Assembly: GCA_964614415.1 (NCBI GenBank)
Contig: CAZTLE010000001.1
Coordinates: forward strand, 1 to 64,000
Reading direction: 5' to 3'
Length of the DNA: 64,000 nucleotides
From: CAZTLE01 sp964614415
GTDB taxonomy: Bacteria; Bacteroidota; Bacteroidia; Flavobacteriales; Flavobacteriaceae
Position numbers and translations under genes: made by a program. Every line of letters begins with the position of its first letter. The stretch's first letter is position 1. This document shows, piece after piece, positions 63,726 to 64,000 of this stretch. The notes beneath the pieces are model-generated. The model saw nothing but the letters and a program-made list of their open reading frames with translations. It ran no database searches and was not told the origin of the DNA.

Positions 63726-64000
63726 ATGCAAGGCCGTAGGGTACGAAAACGAAGAAAGATCATTTCCGGTACTTCAGATCTCAATCTCCAGAAGAAACCG
63801 GGGGAGACTCTTTTTTTCAATCGTAAGCAAGAACTTCAGAGTACAACAACAAACAGCTTTCATTCTGGCACCTCCGCATTTATCCAACCCAAATTGATGG
63901 TGGGGAAGTCCAACGATTCCTATGAAAAGCAGGCCGATGCCATGGCGCTACAAGTGGTTAGCTCACCTCGTCCCACCGTCCAAAAAAAGTGTGATGACTG
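63726..64000 (+). CDS. DUF4157-type protein, N-terminal 91 residues only (runs off the window)
   Basis: An open frame begins at ATG 63726 and continues to the window edge without a stop; an in-frame stop lies upstream at 63705. The N-terminus is basic (RRVRKRRK). The segment IQPKLMVGKSNDSYEKQADA at about residues 57-76 is the signature of DUF4157 proteins, which usually show IQ.KL..G...D.YE.EAD.VA. DUF4157 proteins are metalloprotease-like factors often encoded with extracellular contractile injection systems. No signal peptide is seen. The rest of the gene and its neighbours lie outside the window. Confidence 0.7.
   Translation, partial: MQGRRVRKRRKIISGTSDLNLQKKPGETLFFNRKQELQSTTTNSFHSGTSAFIQPKLMVGKSNDSYEKQADAMALQVVSSPRPTVQKKCDD

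Noticed and set aside
1..64000. Insertion sequences, prophage or integrative element
   Set aside because: No transposase, integrase, phage structural gene, tRNA with flanking direct repeats or long terminal inverted repeats was seen.

Overview
The window reads as a chromosomal segment of a Flavobacteriia-type member of the Bacteroidota, probably free-living and aerobic. The signs are three proteins with C-terminal type IX secretion (T9SS) sorting domains, several lipoproteins and signal peptides ending in an AQ-like cleavage site, DUF4270 and DUF6268 envelope proteins, LytS/LytTR two-component pairs, promoters with a TAnnTTTG -7 element, and few recognisable Shine-Dalgarno sites. I saw no rRNA, tRNA, transposase, integrase or CRISPR array. 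The species cannot be named from this.

Layout. 1-18.9 kb is envelope and signalling: a cut secreted protein, a membrane-anchored AraC regulator, a two-protease plus membrane-protein operon, a LytS/LytTR pair, two T9SS-exported proteins, a DUF4270 lipoprotein with a beta-barrel protein, and a five-gene operon (DUF6268 barrel, Kelch lipoprotein, DUF4907 protein, LytS kinase, LytTR regulator). 19.0-26.6 kb is the most unusual block. Three tightly spaced minus-strand genes encode a DUF4062 protein with a degenerate STAND-like part, a MoxR AAA+ ATPase, and a 1782-residue protein. The last combines a CoxE-like N-terminus, a periplasmic PhnD-like binding domain, a cytoplasmic vWA domain, and a periplasmic TPR/SPOR-like/OmpA tail, all joined by three membrane helices. 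26.8-32.6 kb holds an AraC regulator, secreted proteins, an aspartyl protease and a T9SS-exported vanadium-haloperoxidase-like enzyme.

33.0-45.3 kb is a molybdoenzyme and one-carbon region. Formate-tetrahydrofolate ligase, FdhD, a two-subunit NAD-type formate dehydrogenase, a ModE-like regulator and MobA lie on the plus strand. A sulfite-dehydrogenase-like molybdoenzyme, a monohaem cytochrome c and a periplasmic rhodanese lie on the minus strand. Together they could oxidise formate to NADH or feed it into folate, and oxidise sulfur compounds in the periplasm, both drawing on the molybdenum cofactor.

46.8-53.1 kb is a compact type II secretion/type IV pilus-like operon: pseudopilin, prepilin peptidase, GspE ATPase, secretin, GspL-like and GspM-like proteins. 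It has no visible GspF, and a block of tandem repeats sits just before the ATPase gene. Divergent from it, 53.6-62.8 kb holds two giant Sec-exported proteins of the RHS type. The second ends in an AT-rich variable tip with an HExxH motif and is followed by a small lipoprotein that may be its immunity partner. The window closes with a DUF2846-like secreted protein and the start of a DUF4157-type gene, a family often found with contractile injection systems.
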